DNA of 64,000 bases from Pseudoalteromonas luteoviolacea (GTDB lineage Bacteria; Pseudomonadota; Gammaproteobacteria; Enterobacterales; Alteromonadaceae): the NCBI RefSeq assembly GCF_001696455.1, contig NZ_MAUJ01000003.1, positions 262,735 through 326,734 of the forward strand, in the 5' to 3' direction. Position numbers and translations under genes: made by a program. Shown here piece after piece: positions 62,490 to 64,000 of the stretch. Under the pieces are notes generated by a model. It ran no database searches and was not told the DNA's origin. It was given only the letters and a program-made list of their open reading frames with translations. Each line of letters opens with the position of its first letter. Position 1 is the stretch's first letter.

Positions 62490-64000
62490 ATGGACAATTT
62501 AAACAACCAAATAGTCGTGGTATCTGGCTCAACTTCTGAAGAGTTAGAGGCCATTCTAGCGCAATCTCAATGTGAAACGCGCAATGCAGAAAACTTTAAA
62601 CTTTTTAAAAAAGCCTATAGAAAGCACCGCCCCGGCGTCTTAGTTTTATATGTGAATGATACTGAGTCCGAGCAATTGGCCAGTCAAGTTTTATCGCATG
62701 TCCGACATGCCATGCAAGACAAAGACGCAATTTTTGTTGTCGCACATCCACCAGAGCATATGCCAGATGCGTTAAACTGGATAGAGGAATATAGCATTGC
62801 TAGCTTTATTACTTTAACCACAGACAAGAGAGCGCTTAATCAAAGCGTTATTGACCGCAATATCAAAGCTTGGCGACGCTTTGTACAAGTCACTGAACAG
62901 CATCAAGCTGAGAGCAACTTATTAATGAGTGTCGCGCACTTACACCGAAATAATAACAATGTGAACGAAGTCATGCATCAGTTTATGCAAGCGCTATCTA
63001 GTATTGCTTGCGCTTCTGTACAATGCAGAATCAAAATCAATGCGCAGGGAGAAGGAACGATAACCAGCTGCTCTCCTGACTTAGACGAACTAGAAAATAC
63101 GTTAAACCAAGCGTTTCAGCTTCCCACTTTACCTCCGTACTTGCAACGGGCCCTCAATGAAAAAAAACCGCAAATTGACTTACTGCCAAGCATTGATGCA
63201 TTTTCCGCCTTGGGCCAATTGCTCAAATTAAAACTAAGTAGTTATCTTATATTCCCCATTGTTGTCTATGGTAAGGTATTGGAGCTTATGGTGTTTTTCA
63301 TTGATGAGAATGCGATGGAGTCTGTCTCCATGCGTCAAATCGATGTGATCAGCAAAGCAGCCGAGCAGCTCACTATGCTACTTGAACGTAAAGAATCTGA
63401 GAGACGGCTCAAAAAGCAATGTACACGACTCAAGCACGCTTTGATCGAGCTAAAAGAGACACAAGAACAGCTTGCGCATAGCGAAAAAATGGCCACAGTA
63501 GGGCAGTTTGCAGCGGGTATTGCCCATGAAATCAATAACCCTTTGTCTTTTGTCCTCAGTAATTTTGGTTCGATGGACAACTACCTTGATAGCATTTTAA
63601 ACCTGCAAAATTTGCATGACCAATTTTTAAGCGCTGTAGAAGTTGGCAACCAAAATAGACGTGATGAGATTAAAGATGAGATAACCCATTATCGGGGCCA
63701 ATCGGAAATTGACTTTATCTACGACGATATGCGCGAAATTGTAGCTCAATCTCAGATGGGCCTATCTAGAGTCAGTGAAATTATTAAAGATTTACAATCT
63801 TTCAATGGTAAAGCACAGCGCACAGAACTTGATCTAAAAGATCTGTTATCACAAAGCCTTACGCTCCTTCGTTCAACAAATGTTAGCGATATCCCTATTA
63901 AGACTCGCTTCACGCACCAGAGCGAAATCGTTTCAAATGCAGGGTTCATTCAACAGATCCTAACCAACTTAATCAAAAACGCCTATCAAGCATTGGCAAC
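62490..64000 (+). CDS. Cytoplasmic sensor histidine kinase with receiver-like N-terminus, cut by window end
   Basis: The frame opens at ATG 62490 and runs off the window after about 503 residues. N-terminal part (about 1-130: QIVVVSGSTSEELEAILAQ, VLVLYVNDTES, DAIFVVAHPPEHM) resembles a receiver fold without the usual phospho-acceptor pattern. A GAF-like domain (about 145-285) and coiled coil (about 288-330) follow. H-box: AAGIAHEINNPLSFVLSN with His346. The N-box start NLIKNAYQALA is the last visible part; the ATP-binding domain lies beyond the edge. No membrane segment. It is divergent from the BLUF gene and is a natural partner candidate for light signalling. Confidence 0.85.
   Translation, partial: MDNLNNQIVVVSGSTSEELEAILAQSQCETRNAENFKLFKKAYRKHRPGVLVLYVNDTESEQLASQVLSHVRHAMQDKDAIFVVAHPPEHMPDALNWIEEYSIASFITLTTDKRALNQSVIDRNIKAWRRFVQVTEQHQAESNLLMSVAHLHRNNNNVNEVMHQFMQALSSIACASVQCRIKINAQGEGTITSCSPDLDELENTLNQAFQLPTLPPYLQRALNEKKPQIDLLPSIDAFSALGQLLKLKLSSYLIFPIVVYGKVLELMVFFIDENAMESVSMRQIDVISKAAEQLTMLLERKESERRLKKQCTRLKHALIELKETQEQLAHSEKMATVGQFAAGIAHEINNPLSFVLSNFGSMDNYLDSILNLQNLHDQFLSAVEVGNQNRRDEIKDEITHYRGQSEIDFIYDDMREIVAQSQMGLSRVSEIIKDLQSFNGKAQRTELDLKDLLSQSLTLLRSTNVSDIPIKTRFTHQSEIVSNAGFIQQILTNLIKNAYQALA

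Noticed and set aside
1-64000. CRISPR array, insertion sequence, integrase, tRNA or rRNA
   Set aside because: No regularly spaced repeats, transposase or integrase motifs, cloverleaf or rRNA-like sequences were recognised on reading both strands.

Overview
The window looks like chromosomal DNA of a marine gammaproteobacterium, most likely Pseudoalteromonas or a close Alteromonadales relative. This is inferred from moderate-to-low GC, many surface and sensory genes, a GntR-led prpB-prpC-acnD-prpF methylcitrate operon, NhaR, a SelW-like protein, a GH19 chitinase, a DUF3019 gene beside MipA, and a BLUF photosensor. I saw no rRNA, tRNA, insertion sequence, CRISPR array or prophage, so this is mostly core chromosome with accessory patches.

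Layout. 1-8.7 kb: a truncated RsmB/NOP RNA methyltransferase, an exported FG-GAP protein, a lipoprotein, a GH19 chitinase, a GNAT/FAD-oxidoreductase pair, a small secreted Cys protein and a YdcH-family protein. 8.7-9.6 kb: a gene-poor AT-rich stretch with one tiny gene for a 39-residue peptide that has a double-glycine leader-like N-terminus. 9.6-13.7 kb: an SDR, a SpoIIAA-like protein, a putative outer-membrane protein, and a LysE exporter followed by a PRMT-like methyltransferase. 13.8-20.6 kb: the propionate (2-methylcitrate) operon, led by its GntR regulator, with strong hairpins between cistrons and a 16-bp palindromic operator candidate upstream. 20.8-26 kb: a cold-shock protein, a periplasmic SBP-like protein, a GGDEF/EAL enzyme, and a soluble chemoreceptor-like protein overlapping an ODP-like metallo-beta-lactamase-fold protein.

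26.3-36.4 kb: a NagZ-like GH3 enzyme, a DUF1445/PxpA pair, a GNAT, a beta-propeller lipoprotein, a MipA-DUF3019-response regulator-kinase operon, and ArfB. 36.6-41.1 kb: a four-gene MacAB-like exporter (adaptor, ATPase, two FtsX-type permeases). 41.5-49.5 kb: an HPF-like protein, NhaR, a SelW-like protein, an AraC-type regulator, membrane proteins, a LysR/OsmC divergent pair and a second two-component system. 49.5-55.9 kb: an amidohydrolase lipoprotein, a chemoreceptor paired with a periplasmic sugar-type binding protein and no transporter, and a DUF1444-like protein.

56-61.4 kb: a chaperone-usher fimbrial locus. Chaperone, usher and a two-domain tip-like protein form a tight operon. The major pilin lies about 600 bp downstream as its own unit behind a near-consensus sigma-54 promoter. 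61.9-64 kb: a BLUF photosensor divergent from a GAF-type histidine kinase cut by the window end.

The most interesting signals are the orphan double-glycine peptide, the sigma-54 pilin unit, the two partner-protein sensory pairs (chemoreceptor + SBP; soluble chemoreceptor + ODP-like), the PRMT-like methyltransferase next to an amino-acid exporter, and the hairpins inside the prp operon.
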